Assembly: GCA_002440625.1 (NCBI GenBank) | Contig: DJUV01000203.1 | Location: forward strand, 1-38,327 | Origin: Rhodobacteraceae bacterium UBA6273 | Lineage (GTDB): Bacteria > Pseudomonadota > Alphaproteobacteria > Rhodobacterales > Rhodobacteraceae | Direction: 5' to 3' | DNA: 38,327 nucleotides | Shown here: piece by piece, positions 23,201 through 32,325 of the stretch | How the letters are laid out: each line of letters begins with the position of its first letter | Numbering within the stretch: the first letter of the stretch is position 1 | Position numbers and translations under genes: made by a program | Notes under the pieces: generated by a model | What the model was told of the DNA's origin: nothing | The model's database searches: none | The model's input: the letters and a program-made list of their open reading frames with translations, nothing else

Positions 23201-23466
23201 GCAAAGGACAGCCCGGCAGAAGATGGCCGCAGCGCCGATGAAAACGGACTTGCGGCGTCCTGGACCGACGTATCGCTATCAACGCCTGCCGCCTCGGCGT
23301 CGTCATTCTCGATCTGGGCGATTGCGGTGCGGGGTGGGAACAGCATTCCGGTCAGATACCTGTCGGTCGGCCGGTCAGTGAAAGCCTCCTGCGCGCCGTC
23401 CAGCGGTCCAATCAGATCTTCATGCAGACGGTTGACGATTAACTGGCGCGCGGTGTCATCTCTCAC
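20263..23466 (-). CDS. drmA: DISARM-type helicase DrmA
   Basis: DrmA is the large superfamily 2 helicase of DISARM and its relatives. The 1067-residue protein has the motifs in order: LLWFPTGGGKTEAYLLLTA (Walker A, about residue 449), QDELHLISGPLG replacing the DEAH box (about 657), GSTATIRR (about 695), and a C-terminal motor domain with VGVDVARLGVMVVNGQPK and QATSRVGRA near 888. The N-terminal 400 residues resemble other DrmA proteins in layout but carry no motif I can name. The GTG start overlaps the upstream UvrD-like stop by four bases (GTGA), showing coupling. Together with DrmB downstream this defines the system family. Confidence 0.9.
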   Translation of the reverse strand: MRDDTARQLIVNRLHEDLIGPLDGAQEAFTDRPTDRYLTGMLFPPRTAIAQIENDDAEAAGVDSDTSVQDAASPFSSALRPSSAGLSFAVMALGDRPAAVDVFISAGVYVAADAALGKGKAAPKGASKVEGGARVWHRAGVTFEDTLPIGEIAAQGGVRRLDGAALGINGMQLYIRAAQIAGGPVLVTLAVSNLHPISSGTDPDEQVFFQVELIARPAPGTRFCEKPVSLRQVDVEDDDLAAAALIYRDVRDYVVGHTCAARFVEEGGEVTELGTDWLPTAIVRKPRETGDPIFDALTKAGQGEGQDGPLDAKWLSEAPADQMLAGLAQLVALYETWIDAEGVKGEALGDPALRARFMVHAATCHATAGRIRAGIALLGHDPHALAAFRLANRAMWLQDRWKKDRQDRKDRLTWRPFQLAFVLLTLCSASSGTDPDREVMDLLWFPTGGGKTEAYLLLTAYVIFLRRLRAAGGPEGAGVTVFMRYTLRLLTIQQFQRAAAVILACDLLRRSPDLTGAIQLPGHFATDEPIAIGLWVGADSVPNRLAEAIEALTRESLGDQPASNPRRLTRCPQCNGLLHWAANEAKTDLEVTCRSAGCSLAGAPLPVVTVDDLIYQRLPALMIGTADKYAQLAREPRTGKLFGLDTNHAPPGLIIQDELHLISGPLGTISGLYEIAIDELCSHQGNRPKVIGSTATIRRADTQIRALFDRKAAQFPPPCLDHGNSGFAATDESDPGRLYVGVTTTGRSAKFTLQAVMASLMQAAVNSQIPAAQADGYWTLVAYFNALRELGGALTLARDDVGRSIKQYAQRRPDEDERELPPPVELTSRISASQINEILDRLDQPRGHADCVSAVLASNMISVGVDVARLGVMVVNGQPKTIAEYIQATSRVGRAAIPGLVVSICNANKPRDRSRYESFQNWHRALYRDVEATGVTPFAERARERALHAAFVICARHLIPELRHSPSGAMAVRPELEAILDRIVARARSVEQSPAETVGAEGELRTFLDLWVNRPDLTEYWDKWKNSLLTSAEEAQDKSRTAGLLPRPTPNSLRSVEASTAFALRDY

Positions 23467-25991
23467 GGATTACCCTCCATTGAAATTGAGGCAAGGCCGC
23501 ACACCACGGGAACTAAGGCGATGCCGCTGTCATCACCATCGGTCCAGGCGCAGGTCGCAGCCCCGGACAGGAAGAAACCGCCAATCCGGCCCGGCAGTGC
23601 AGCCACGTCGCACCCTGCAATCCGCGCGATGTCGGCCACCGCCTCGGGTGACAGCTGCCCCAGCGGCGGACCAATGGAAAGGCCCTGCGCATTGGCCCGA
23701 TAAATCGCCCAAGCCCTGTTTTGCTCATCACGCAAAGCAACACCGGGCACCGCTTTGGGCGAAGGGCCAGGTGCAGCAAGCGCTTCGGCGGCAGTCATTA
23801 AAGCCGCCGCGCGGGTTTGGGGATCAGCGGCGGGAAGGATCGGCAGCACATCGCCCGCAAGCCCGATCTCGACGCTGAAATCTCCGGTGTAACCGCGCCA
23901 CAACCGCCCGCCTGCCAGCTTTTGCAGATGGCTTAGCCTTTGGCTGCCAATGTAAAGCTTGGACTTGGCCCGCGTTGCCCCGACATACAGAACCCGCGCC
24001 TCTTCCAAAGGATCGGCCTTGGTACGGTCTTGTGTGCCTGCAAAGGGCGTATCTGGCGGCGCATAGGGCAGCATCAACAGCACAGCGTCGGCCTCTAGCC
24101 CCTTGGCTCCGTGGATCGTGCCCAAAAGCGGACCCGCATGGCCAAGAAATCGCCGCAACAGGCGCGGTGGCAGCGACTGGCCCAGCCGTCGTTGCAATCG
24201 TGACATGTCCAACTGCGCGCCAGGGCTGTCCGCAAGGTGGTTCAAGTCGGTCCAAAGCTGATCCAGATCGCGTCCCTGAAGAACGGCCTGCACCCCTTCA
24301 ATACGCGCCGCAATCTCGGCCGAAGCCACCATCGCGCGGCCCGGCAACCCGGCCAGAGCTGCGCCAATCCAAGGCTGAATCAAATCGCCATGCCCCGAGG
24401 GGCGCAGCCGGAAGGCGACATCGGCCCGCATCAACCGATGACTTTCCGACAAGATTGCGCGCCGCCCGCGGAACAGCACCATGCTGCCCTGCCCGGGAGG
24501 CAAAACCGGGTCAAGCACCCCGCGAGGCGCGGGCGTTGCAAAGCGCTCGATGCATTGGCGGGTGAGGGCATAGATCTCATGCCCGCTTTGCCCTTTGGCA
24601 TTCAAAGTGGCACGGGTTGCGACAAAGAAGTCCGCCAGCCCGGGATTGCGCGTCCGGTGATCGGTGCCGAGCGTCATTGTCGCATAGCCGGGCATTGGGT
24701 CCAACAAGCTGTGCAAAGCAGAATCCTTCACCGGGCTCGTCGAAAACTCATAGATCGACTGCGCCGCATCTCCCAGGATAGTCACCCCACAACCGGGTGG
24801 CAAAAGGTCAAGAAAGGCCCGCATCAGATCAAGCCTGTCGCCCCTCAGATCCTGCGCTTCGTCAATCACAACATGGGCAATGCCTGCAACAAAGCCTGTC
24901 ACAGCGGCAGGCGGATCACGCAGCATCTGCAAAGCAGCGCGCACCGCCGCATCGTGACCTGAGGGGCGTTGGGCCCCGGCAGGCAGGGTAGCATTCAGCA
25001 AACGATTGGCAAATGAGTCAAAGGTCGCAACATTCAGCGCGCGGGCTTCGTCGGGGCGGTTGATTTCAGCGGCAATCCGGTCGCGCAGTTCCTCCACGGC
25101 GACCCGGGTAAAGGACAAAAGCCACATCCGAGGTGCCGCGGTTCCCGCATCCAAAAGCTGTGCAAGGCGCTGGCAGACCACGTGGGTCTTGCCGCTTCCC
25201 GGACCCGCGGTCACGATAGCGCGTCGGTCCACAGGCAGGGAAATGATCAAGGCCTGATCAGGATCCTGGGCTTTTCCTAGCTCTATATCGGGCACAAGAC
25301 CCGCCCAAGCCAGAACCGCCGCCGCCCGCGTGGCGTCCATCCGCCACAAGCCCTGCGCCGTATCAAAACCGCAGCAAAAGATTACCAGGCGCTTTTGCCA
25401 ATCCGCACCAAGATCACGCAACGCCACCCCAGCACGGGCCTGCACAATTGTCCCGGACAAGGCGTCAAGCACCTCCTCGTCCAAAGGCGGCAGGCCGATC
25501 GCCTCGGCAAAAGAGATCACGTCTTCGCCCACATCCGCCGACTTGAAAAGCCCGCCAGGAACCGCGCCCTGCTGCTGGTCGGGATTTTGTCCAGCATTTG
25601 TCGCAACGGGACGAGCGGCCAGATGAACCGACCCAACACCCGGCACCAGCACGAAGCGCGGCGCAAGTGGCACCAAAAGCAAATGGCCAAACCCCACGCC
25701 CGTGCCAAACACCCCCACCGCCAAAAGCGCCGCCACAATCTCATCCGCAATCATCGCGGCGCGACTGTGCCAAGCCTCGTGCCAGCCAAGCAGCCCTGCC
25801 AACCATGCGGTGGCTTCCTTTACAGGCATGTAGGGCGCAGAGGTGGTATAGGCGCAAACCGCGTCGGCCATGTCGGGCGTCGCAGGGGCACGCGACTGGG
25901 CTAACGCTGCCATCATGCGTTCAAGTGCTGTGGTCTCGGCCTCAAATTCGGGCTGCGGGGGGACAGGACCAAGGAGTTTATGAAAATGCAT
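23463..25991 (-). CDS. UvrD/PcrA-like superfamily 1 helicase, first gene of the DISARM-like minus operon
   Basis: This 842-residue protein is a superfamily 1 helicase with a long N-terminal extension of about 250 residues that I do not recognise. Motor motifs are Walker A TAGPGSGKTHVV near 264, IDEAQDLRGDR near 378, GDAAQSIYEFS soon after, HGAKGLEAD near 630 and LYVGATRAKSKLY near 672. It starts with an ATG at 25991 and is divergent from the 1033-residue gene, 162 bases away. Its stop overlaps the GTG of drmA. A UvrD-like gene is not part of the classical DISARM sets, so its fixed position at the head of this operon suggests a variant system. The substrate is not known. Confidence 0.88.
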   Translation of the reverse strand: MHFHKLLGPVPPQPEFEAETTALERMMAALAQSRAPATPDMADAVCAYTTSAPYMPVKEATAWLAGLLGWHEAWHSRAAMIADEIVAALLAVGVFGTGVGFGHLLLVPLAPRFVLVPGVGSVHLAARPVATNAGQNPDQQQGAVPGGLFKSADVGEDVISFAEAIGLPPLDEEVLDALSGTIVQARAGVALRDLGADWQKRLVIFCCGFDTAQGLWRMDATRAAAVLAWAGLVPDIELGKAQDPDQALIISLPVDRRAIVTAGPGSGKTHVVCQRLAQLLDAGTAAPRMWLLSFTRVAVEELRDRIAAEINRPDEARALNVATFDSFANRLLNATLPAGAQRPSGHDAAVRAALQMLRDPPAAVTGFVAGIAHVVIDEAQDLRGDRLDLMRAFLDLLPPGCGVTILGDAAQSIYEFSTSPVKDSALHSLLDPMPGYATMTLGTDHRTRNPGLADFFVATRATLNAKGQSGHEIYALTRQCIERFATPAPRGVLDPVLPPGQGSMVLFRGRRAILSESHRLMRADVAFRLRPSGHGDLIQPWIGAALAGLPGRAMVASAEIAARIEGVQAVLQGRDLDQLWTDLNHLADSPGAQLDMSRLQRRLGQSLPPRLLRRFLGHAGPLLGTIHGAKGLEADAVLLMLPYAPPDTPFAGTQDRTKADPLEEARVLYVGATRAKSKLYIGSQRLSHLQKLAGGRLWRGYTGDFSVEIGLAGDVLPILPAADPQTRAAALMTAAEALAAPGPSPKAVPGVALRDEQNRAWAIYRANAQGLSIGPPLGQLSPEAVADIARIAGCDVAALPGRIGGFFLSGAATCAWTDGDDSGIALVPVVCGLASISMEGNP

Positions 25992-26153
25992 CGACCGCCA
26001 AACGATATCATAGCCTTCCTAGCCCCGACCGGGCTGACCGGCGAGGGTGGGAACCTTCAGTACTGGATACAGCCCACGGACGAAAATCAAGCCTTTTTCA
26101 GGGCTTATTGACAAGTTTCCGCGTGCCACACAAACTGACTCAACCGGATATGG
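25992..26153. promoter_or_regulatory. Bidirectional promoter region of the DISARM-like cluster
   Basis: These 162 bases separate the two divergent operons and must drive both. On the plus strand, TTGACA at 26108-26113 is a good -35 element, with only a weak -10 (CAAACT, 26131-26136) after 17 bases. Two short inverted repeats are visible: AGCCC/GGGCT (26021-26025 and 26031-26035) and AAGCC/GGCTT around 26089-26106. They could be operators or leader hairpins. Minus-strand promoter elements are not clear. Confidence 0.5.
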
Positions 26154-29100
26154 ATGATTATGTTTGGTCCTGCGTTAGAGTTGCTCAGACAGTTTGACCA
26201 TGCGCTTGTTGCGCAATTTCAGGCACTGCGCAGCCAGCGCGGCACCGATCCGGTCTTCCTTATCGAACATGGGCTCGACCCGGAGGCTTTGGCCGAAATG
26301 CTCCGCCTGGTCGGCACACATGCCCGGATGGAAGGCATTGCACCGGCGCGCTGGCCCAATGCAACCCTGCCGCTCGCCGTGGCTATCACCGAAACCGGCT
26401 ATGGCTATCGCGGCACGGGCACCGAATTCTGGCCCCGTCTGTCGCGCGACTTGGGGGTGGTGATATCAGGGGCCGACCGTTTGGCCGTCCGCGCGCTGTT
26501 CGAGCGGCTTAGCCAGCAGCTTGGCACGCCCCAGCCACACCGGAGCGATTGGGCCCGCAACTACAGCAACATCGCTTGGCCGATCCGCAACGCGCTAGCG
26601 CCGCTGGAGATACACCGCCCCCTGGCCGCTGCGCTTGGCAAGGTGGCGCAGATGGGCGGTCCGGGTCTTGATGACGACGAGTTCTACCGACGGCTGGTCG
26701 GCATTGCCGGGGGGTTGTGGTCCGGGCGGCTGTCGGACTGGCTGGAAGACCGGACGCTGGCCATTGCCCTCGGGCGCAGCTTGCTGACCGGCGAGGAAAG
26801 TGCGGCCCGGCTGGAATCCGGGGCGCTGGCGCGGATCGGGCGGGATATCCGGATGGATGCCCAATGCCGCCAGGTCTTGCGTCAGGCGCGCCGCGTGCTG
26901 CGCAACCCGTCCCGCAAATCCGCAGCAATACCCCCAAGAGCGACTTGGCTGGCCTCCGTCTCGGCCTCTTCCCGGACCGGCGTTGATGGTAGGGGCATAC
27001 CCGTGTTGGACGGACTTTGGCTGCAGGGGCCCAAGTCAGACGAAGCGGTCGCAGCCAACCAAAGCGCGCTGTTGACTATCGCGGGGCAGGCCCAAAGCCG
27101 GGTTTTTTTGCGCGACTTTCTACAAGGAGCCATCGTGGCCCTGCCCGACATCGGGCGCGCGTTTGAGCCCGCCCTTATTCATCTGTCAGGCCGCTCAGAC
27201 AGCGCTGAAGATCTTCTGGCAGCTCTGACCCCCGCACTGCCCTCGGTTTTTCGCTGGGCCAAAACAGGCGGGCTTTTGGCAGCGCTTGGCCGAAACGATG
27301 TGGTGCACCCCGGCGAGCTGGTGCTGCAAATCCTGCAAGACCGCCCGGACGGCCCGGCAAGACCCGCCGGGGCGCAGGTTTTGGACTGCCCAAACGGCAT
27401 TTTGGCTTGGGTGGCGGAGGCCAGCACCTGCCGCATAGCCCTGACCGAAGCGGGGGTGCGTTTGGCCAACTCGCATCTGGCCGAGTTTGCCTGTGCGGGT
27501 CGCATTGTCCGTGACGGCACCCGCCTAATGCCCCCCGCCGACACGCCGCTTTTCCTGCGGGCGATGTGTGAGGGACTGCAGGTCAGCCTTGGCAAACCCG
27601 GCGCGACCGCTGCCAGCGTGGGGACGGTCATGGCGCTGGGCGATGTTGCAATGCTGCCCGCCTCTGACGGCGCCATCGCGCTGCATTTGCAGGCAGGCGG
27701 ACAAGTCAGCGGCTTGGCGGAAACGTGGGAAATCGCCCCCTACTCCGACCCATCCGCTGCCCCGCGTGCCTTTGCCTGCGATGCGCGTCCCGCGCAGCCC
27801 AGCCTTGCTGACCTGCGGTCAGGGGCCTTGGTCTTGTCGTTCGCAAGCCCGGTGGCGCTTGGCCCGGTCATCCTGCAAATCGGTTTGTCCCGCAACGGTG
27901 CAGCACTTGCCCGGCAAGACTTCGCCCTGCCTGGCCTACCGGCCCGCCTAACCTTTACCGCCCCTGAATTGGAGGAGCTGCGCGCCGCGGCCTATCAGGC
28001 CGCCGCCTATGAAGAGGCATGGTGGACCCTGACCGTCACAGTGCCCGGGCTGGGAGAATTTACATTCCCGTTACCCCGGCGACCACAAGAGCTAGACCGC
28101 GTGCCGGGGCAAATCGCCTGGCGCGCTGATAACGCAGAAGATGGGGGCGAAGATACGGCCGGGGTTAGGGCGATTATCGGGCCGGGTCTAGGCGCGCGGG
28201 CGCTGGCCCCGCTATTGAGCCAAGATGGTGCCAACCATCCCGAAGCTGTGGACGACATTCGGCTTTATTTGCCCGATGTGCCCGGCCTTGCGGCACTGCG
28301 GGCTGGGTTGATCGAGGGCAAGGCCCTGCTTTTCGGTCAGTCAGCCCAGCCCGCGCCCTTGGCTCTGGCTCGTTCGGTTGCTCCGATTGGCGACAAACAC
28401 GGGCTGGCAACACTTTGCGAGGCGCTGGTAGCCTGGAAGTCGGCCGAGGCGTCAAGCTTTCTGGTTGATGCACGGCGCACGGAGATCGTCCGCTTTCTTG
28501 AAAACAGCCTTCTTGTGGCCCTTTGTGGCCAAGACTGGCTGACCGCCGAGGCCCAAGACCGCCGCCGCCCCGACAGCCTTGCCCGCCAGATGGCCGAAGG
28601 TGCTGTGTCCGAAGGGCTGGCCTTGGGCCCCGAGTTTCCCCAGATCACGCCCGAAGACCAGCCACACTTGATCGATGCCCTGACACAGCGCTTTGCTAAT
28701 GCCTTGGCATCTGTCAACCTATCAGATCGCGCCCCCGGACCGGCGCTGACCGAAGACGAGGCGGCGCTGTTAGATGCAGCGGTGGATGCGGCCTATGCCG
28801 ACCTGTCGGCGAGCCTTGAACTACGCGGCGAACCCGTGCTGGAGGAAAGCGATGCCTATTCCCCCGCCGATCGCTGGCAAAGACTGTCCGACCGCAGCTG
28901 GACCCAGCAGGCGCAGTCGCCATTCCGACACCTGATCTTGCCCGAAAGCCGGTGGGAATCCTTGCAAGCCACCACCTATGCTCGGCTGTCCGATGATGAT
29001 CTGGTCAGCCTGTTGACCCGGTGCCACATGGATATCAGCCGGACCGCCGGAATCGACTGGGTCGGACCACAGGTGCTGAGGAGCGGACTGCTGCTGTGGC

Positions 29101-29255
29101 TTGCCCCCAACCAACTGCTGGAAACCGAAGCCTGGCGAGACCATCTGGCGCGGCTCTTGTCCGATCGCCACACTGCGCGGGCAATTCGCTATGTCGCGCT
29201 GCGACTGGGCCGGGCCGAACGTGCTGCGGCGGACAGGATGATACCCCATGTCTGA
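26154..29255 (+). CDS. Large protein of unknown function, partner of the SNF2 helicase
   Basis: I do not recognise this 1033-residue protein. It shows no Walker, nuclease, methylase or zinc motif and no transmembrane segment. The N-terminal 250 residues look helical, with TGTEFWPRLSRDLG and HRSDWARNYSNIAWPIRNAL as distinctive stretches. The middle (about residues 480-660) is richer in strands, with alternating hydrophobic patterns such as GALVLSFASPVALGPVILQI and WWTLTVTVPGLGEFTFPLP that suggest a beta-sandwich-like region. The C-terminal 350 residues are again helical. The ATG has GGAT seven bases upstream; a second ATG two codons on is also possible. Its stop overlaps the SNF2 start by eight bases, so the two are co-translated and probably act together. 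A scaffold or DNA/protein recognition role is a guess. Confidence 0.85.
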   Translation: MIMFGPALELLRQFDHALVAQFQALRSQRGTDPVFLIEHGLDPEALAEMLRLVGTHARMEGIAPARWPNATLPLAVAITETGYGYRGTGTEFWPRLSRDLGVVISGADRLAVRALFERLSQQLGTPQPHRSDWARNYSNIAWPIRNALAPLEIHRPLAAALGKVAQMGGPGLDDDEFYRRLVGIAGGLWSGRLSDWLEDRTLAIALGRSLLTGEESAARLESGALARIGRDIRMDAQCRQVLRQARRVLRNPSRKSAAIPPRATWLASVSASSRTGVDGRGIPVLDGLWLQGPKSDEAVAANQSALLTIAGQAQSRVFLRDFLQGAIVALPDIGRAFEPALIHLSGRSDSAEDLLAALTPALPSVFRWAKTGGLLAALGRNDVVHPGELVLQILQDRPDGPARPAGAQVLDCPNGILAWVAEASTCRIALTEAGVRLANSHLAEFACAGRIVRDGTRLMPPADTPLFLRAMCEGLQVSLGKPGATAASVGTVMALGDVAMLPASDGAIALHLQAGGQVSGLAETWEIAPYSDPSAAPRAFACDARPAQPSLADLRSGALVLSFASPVALGPVILQIGLSRNGAALARQDFALPGLPARLTFTAPELEELRAAAYQAAAYEEAWWTLTVTVPGLGEFTFPLPRRPQELDRVPGQIAWRADNAEDGGEDTAGVRAIIGPGLGARALAPLLSQDGANHPEAVDDIRLYLPDVPGLAALRAGLIEGKALLFGQSAQPAPLALARSVAPIGDKHGLATLCEALVAWKSAEASSFLVDARRTEIVRFLENSLLVALCGQDWLTAEAQDRRRPDSLARQMAEGAVSEGLALGPEFPQITPEDQPHLIDALTQRFANALASVNLSDRAPGPALTEDEAALLDAAVDAAYADLSASLELRGEPVLEESDAYSPADRWQRLSDRSWTQQAQSPFRHLILPESRWESLQATTYARLSDDDLVSLLTRCHMDISRTAGIDWVGPQVLRSGLLLWLAPNQLLETEAWRDHLARLLSDRHTARAIRYVALRLGRAERAAADRMIPHV

Positions 29256-32200
29256 TCTGCACAGCTTTGATCCCTACCACGTCTTCATTGCCACCGCCCA
29301 TGCCCTGCGCCGCAGGGCCGAGCGCGGGGCGCTGGCCATGGGGGCGACCTTTGGCGTCGCCGCCGAACCCTTGCCGTTCCAACTGGCCACCGTCACCCAT
29401 ATCCTGTCGGATCAGCGCATTCGACATCTGATCGCCGACGAGGTGGGGCTTGGAAAAACCATTCAAGCGATCATGGTGCTGAACGCACTGCGCAGCGTCG
29501 ACCCCGCCCATCAAACCGCCATTGTCGCTCCCGAACGCCTGTTGGCGCAGTGGCACGAAGAGCTTTGGACCCGGGGGCATATCCTCGGCCATGTTGTCGA
29601 TGACACTGACCGCGCCAGGATGCAGGCCTGGCTTGAGGCCGGGGCCGCCGGGCTTGAGCGCGCCGACGATGACCATCCCGCCGCGCGCCACCGCACGGCC
29701 AGCGCACTTTTGCTGCGGCCCCGTGACATTGCAGATCATCCTGACTGGCTGGACCCGGTGCGCCAGCACATGCTGGTGATCGACGAGCCGCAATCCCTGC
29801 CGCGCGAGGTGCTCGACCGCCTTAGCCAAAAGGCCGACGAAAGCCGCAACGACGAAGCGGCCTATCGCCAGCTGCTGGTGCTGTCGGCCACGCCGCGGCT
29901 GGGCGATCCAGTTTGGCGCGACATTATCTTTAGGCTCTTGGAACCGGAAAAGGCCCGTCTGGCCCAAGATTTGGGCCTGTCCGCCACGGCCTTTATCGAA
30001 CAACGGGAACTGCAAGCCGCGCAGGCGCTGGTTGGCCTGCCCTCGGACGTCATTTCCAACGAAGGGGCCATCGCTTACCGCTGCGAGGCGCCGACCCGCC
30101 GCATCACCCGGCAGTCGAGGGCGGATTGGGGGGCATATTTCCCTGCCCGCGACAACCAGCTTTGCCTGTTTGACCCGAACGCCTCGGAAATCGGCCGTCT
30201 GAGGTTGATCCAGACGCTTGTCGCAGGGCGCACCCGAGGTGATGGGGGAACAGCCCCCAGCCTTGATGCCGCACCCTGGACCACAGTGCGCGGTTTGCTT
30301 CGCTCGCGCCGTTCGGTGCGCGACGCCATCGACCGATTTGAACGCACGGTTCCGGGTATGGTGCAGGTGCGCAAAGACGCGTTGGAAGATTTCGGCGACT
30401 CCCGCCTTGAGGCCCTGACGGATATTCTTGCAGGCATATTTGGTGCCGAAAAGGACCGAGAACGCACTGGGAAACCCGCCCGCGCGCCGGAAAAGATTGT
30501 CGTCGTGGCCGGGGATGCGGGCACCATCGACATGCTGCAAGCCGTCCTGCCGCGCTACTTTCCCGACTTGGCCCCAGACGGTATCGCGGCCCTGCGCCGG
30601 TCGATGGCGGCCAGCGAGAGCAGCTTTGAAGACATCCGCGCCATGCAACAAGCGATCGAACCCTTTGTTCAGGGCCCTGCGCGCATCCTGTTGATCGGCG
30701 ACTGGATCCAAGCCGGGCTGAACCTTCAACACAGCGCCCGCAACATGATTTTTTACAGCATGCCTTGGGACCCGCAAGCCGTAGATCAGCTGATCGGCCG
30801 GATCGACCGGCTTAGCCAGGGTTCGATCCGTGCCGCACGCCATGGCCATCACATGCCCGCATGCATCCGACTTTGGCGGCTGGTCATGCGTGGCTCGCCA
30901 GAAGAGGGGCTGTCAAACGCCCTTGGCGCGCTGGGGGTGTTTGACAGCCCGCTGCCTCCGGTGTCGGAAGAGATCTGGACCGAGGTCAACCAACTGGTTG
31001 CCCAACTTCTGACCCATCCCGAGACCGGTAAAGGCGCAGCCTTGGCGCGCCTGTCCGACCTGAAAGCAACTTGGGCCGGGCGCGGCCTTGTCTCGCACCT
31101 TGACCATTTCGCGCCCTTGTCCAAGGCGCAGGTGCAGGCATTGGCGGACCGCGTCGGCGACATCGCAGATCGCCTGCACCTTGCCGATGAGCACGAAACC
31201 AGCGCGGCTGAGCGGGTCGAAGCGGCGAATGACGACTGGCTGCGTGCCTGCGCAAAAGCGGGCGGTTTTCTCTATGAACCCGGCCGCCCCGACAAATCCG
31301 ATCCGCCGCGCCGGTATTCGGGTTTTTGGTATGCGTCTGGAAAAACCGAACCGCCCTTCCTGCTAACCGATATGGCACAAGGTCACGAATGGGATGACAA
31401 GGTGGCGCTGCTGGTGCGGCGCAAGCATATGGCGGTGCCGCCCCACCGCTTTGTGCAGTTCAATGCCGTCGGCACCCAAACGCGCGACCTGCGATTCTTT
31501 GACCATGGCGACAGCATTCACGACGGGCTGTGCCAAGGCTGGCTGGGCTTTGGCGGCCCGAACTTCTCCGTCCAGCCGCAGGGCGAGTTGGTTATCCGGG
31601 TCGGCGAAACCCATCCGGCGCTGGCTTGGAACGGTCAGCCGATTGTGGTAACTCTTGCGGCCAGCCACCCTCTCCAATCGCCGCATTCCGGGGTTGCAAA
31701 GGAATTTGCCGCGGCCCTGGATTGGTTCGGAGCCACGGCCCGGCAAAGCTATCTGGCGCGGCTGGACGAAGGCCTTGCCGCCGACCACCGCTGGATCCAA
31801 TCCCTGATGCCCACCCGATTTTCGGCCATGGCCTCGGTCCTGACCAAGGAAGGCTGGCACCGACTTGATCAACGACAGACCGCAATGCTGCTGCGCGCAA
31901 TGCCAGATCCGGACAACAAAAGTCGCATTCAAGGCCGGATGCAAAGACTGCTCACTCCGGCGGCGGCGGTCTGCAGCCAACACGTCAGCGCGATCGACGC
32001 CGAGCTGAGGGATTTGCGAACCGAGGATCTGCGCCACGCGATAACGGCATGGACCGCCCGCAAGAAATTGATCGAAGCGGAAAGCGGGACGCTGGCCCAA
32101 GTGTTCCGCAACCGCGCTGCGGCGCGCGGTAGGGTGGACAACCAAAGCATGGTCAATGCCTTGCGCGGTCAAGTCGAAGCCGACGAACGCCGCGCGACGC

Positions 32201-32325
32201 TGGCCGTTCTTATGGCCCAGACGCGCATCAAGCTTACCGGAGCGGCAATTGCCGCAGCCATTCAGTCCCATCCCCGCAGCCTGATGCATGCGAGCCTTCG
32301 CTTTGTCGCGCCTGAAGGCGGCTAG
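29248..32325 (+). CDS. SNF2-family helicase/ATPase (DrmD-like)
   Basis: This 1025-residue protein is an SNF2-type superfamily 2 translocase. Motifs are ADEVGLGKTIQAI (about residues 62-74), VIDEPQSL in place of DEAH (about 177), LSATPRLGD (about 212), and a second motor domain with IGDWIQAGLNLQ and DQLIGRIDRLSQ (about 513), the QxxGRxxR signature. The C-terminal 450 residues have no motif I can name. Class 1 DISARM contains an SNF2 helicase, DrmD, and this gene may be its counterpart, though I cannot show orthology. The ATG lies inside the end of the upstream gene (eight-base overlap). The DEPQ box departs from the usual DEAH and may be a family trait. Confidence 0.88.
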   Translation: MSDLHSFDPYHVFIATAHALRRRAERGALAMGATFGVAAEPLPFQLATVTHILSDQRIRHLIADEVGLGKTIQAIMVLNALRSVDPAHQTAIVAPERLLAQWHEELWTRGHILGHVVDDTDRARMQAWLEAGAAGLERADDDHPAARHRTASALLLRPRDIADHPDWLDPVRQHMLVIDEPQSLPREVLDRLSQKADESRNDEAAYRQLLVLSATPRLGDPVWRDIIFRLLEPEKARLAQDLGLSATAFIEQRELQAAQALVGLPSDVISNEGAIAYRCEAPTRRITRQSRADWGAYFPARDNQLCLFDPNASEIGRLRLIQTLVAGRTRGDGGTAPSLDAAPWTTVRGLLRSRRSVRDAIDRFERTVPGMVQVRKDALEDFGDSRLEALTDILAGIFGAEKDRERTGKPARAPEKIVVVAGDAGTIDMLQAVLPRYFPDLAPDGIAALRRSMAASESSFEDIRAMQQAIEPFVQGPARILLIGDWIQAGLNLQHSARNMIFYSMPWDPQAVDQLIGRIDRLSQGSIRAARHGHHMPACIRLWRLVMRGSPEEGLSNALGALGVFDSPLPPVSEEIWTEVNQLVAQLLTHPETGKGAALARLSDLKATWAGRGLVSHLDHFAPLSKAQVQALADRVGDIADRLHLADEHETSAAERVEAANDDWLRACAKAGGFLYEPGRPDKSDPPRRYSGFWYASGKTEPPFLLTDMAQGHEWDDKVALLVRRKHMAVPPHRFVQFNAVGTQTRDLRFFDHGDSIHDGLCQGWLGFGGPNFSVQPQGELVIRVGETHPALAWNGQPIVVTLAASHPLQSPHSGVAKEFAAALDWFGATARQSYLARLDEGLAADHRWIQSLMPTRFSAMASVLTKEGWHRLDQRQTAMLLRAMPDPDNKSRIQGRMQRLLTPAAAVCSQHVSAIDAELRDLRTEDLRHAITAWTARKKLIEAESGTLAQVFRNRAAARGRVDNQSMVNALRGQVEADERRATLAVLMAQTRIKLTGAAIAAAIQSHPRSLMHASLRFVAPEGG

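Noticed and set aside
29035..30852. A 605-codon minus-strand open frame
   Set aside because: It lies antisense to the SNF2 gene and the end of its partner, has no recognisable domain, and is the kind of long antisense frame that GC-rich codon use produces.
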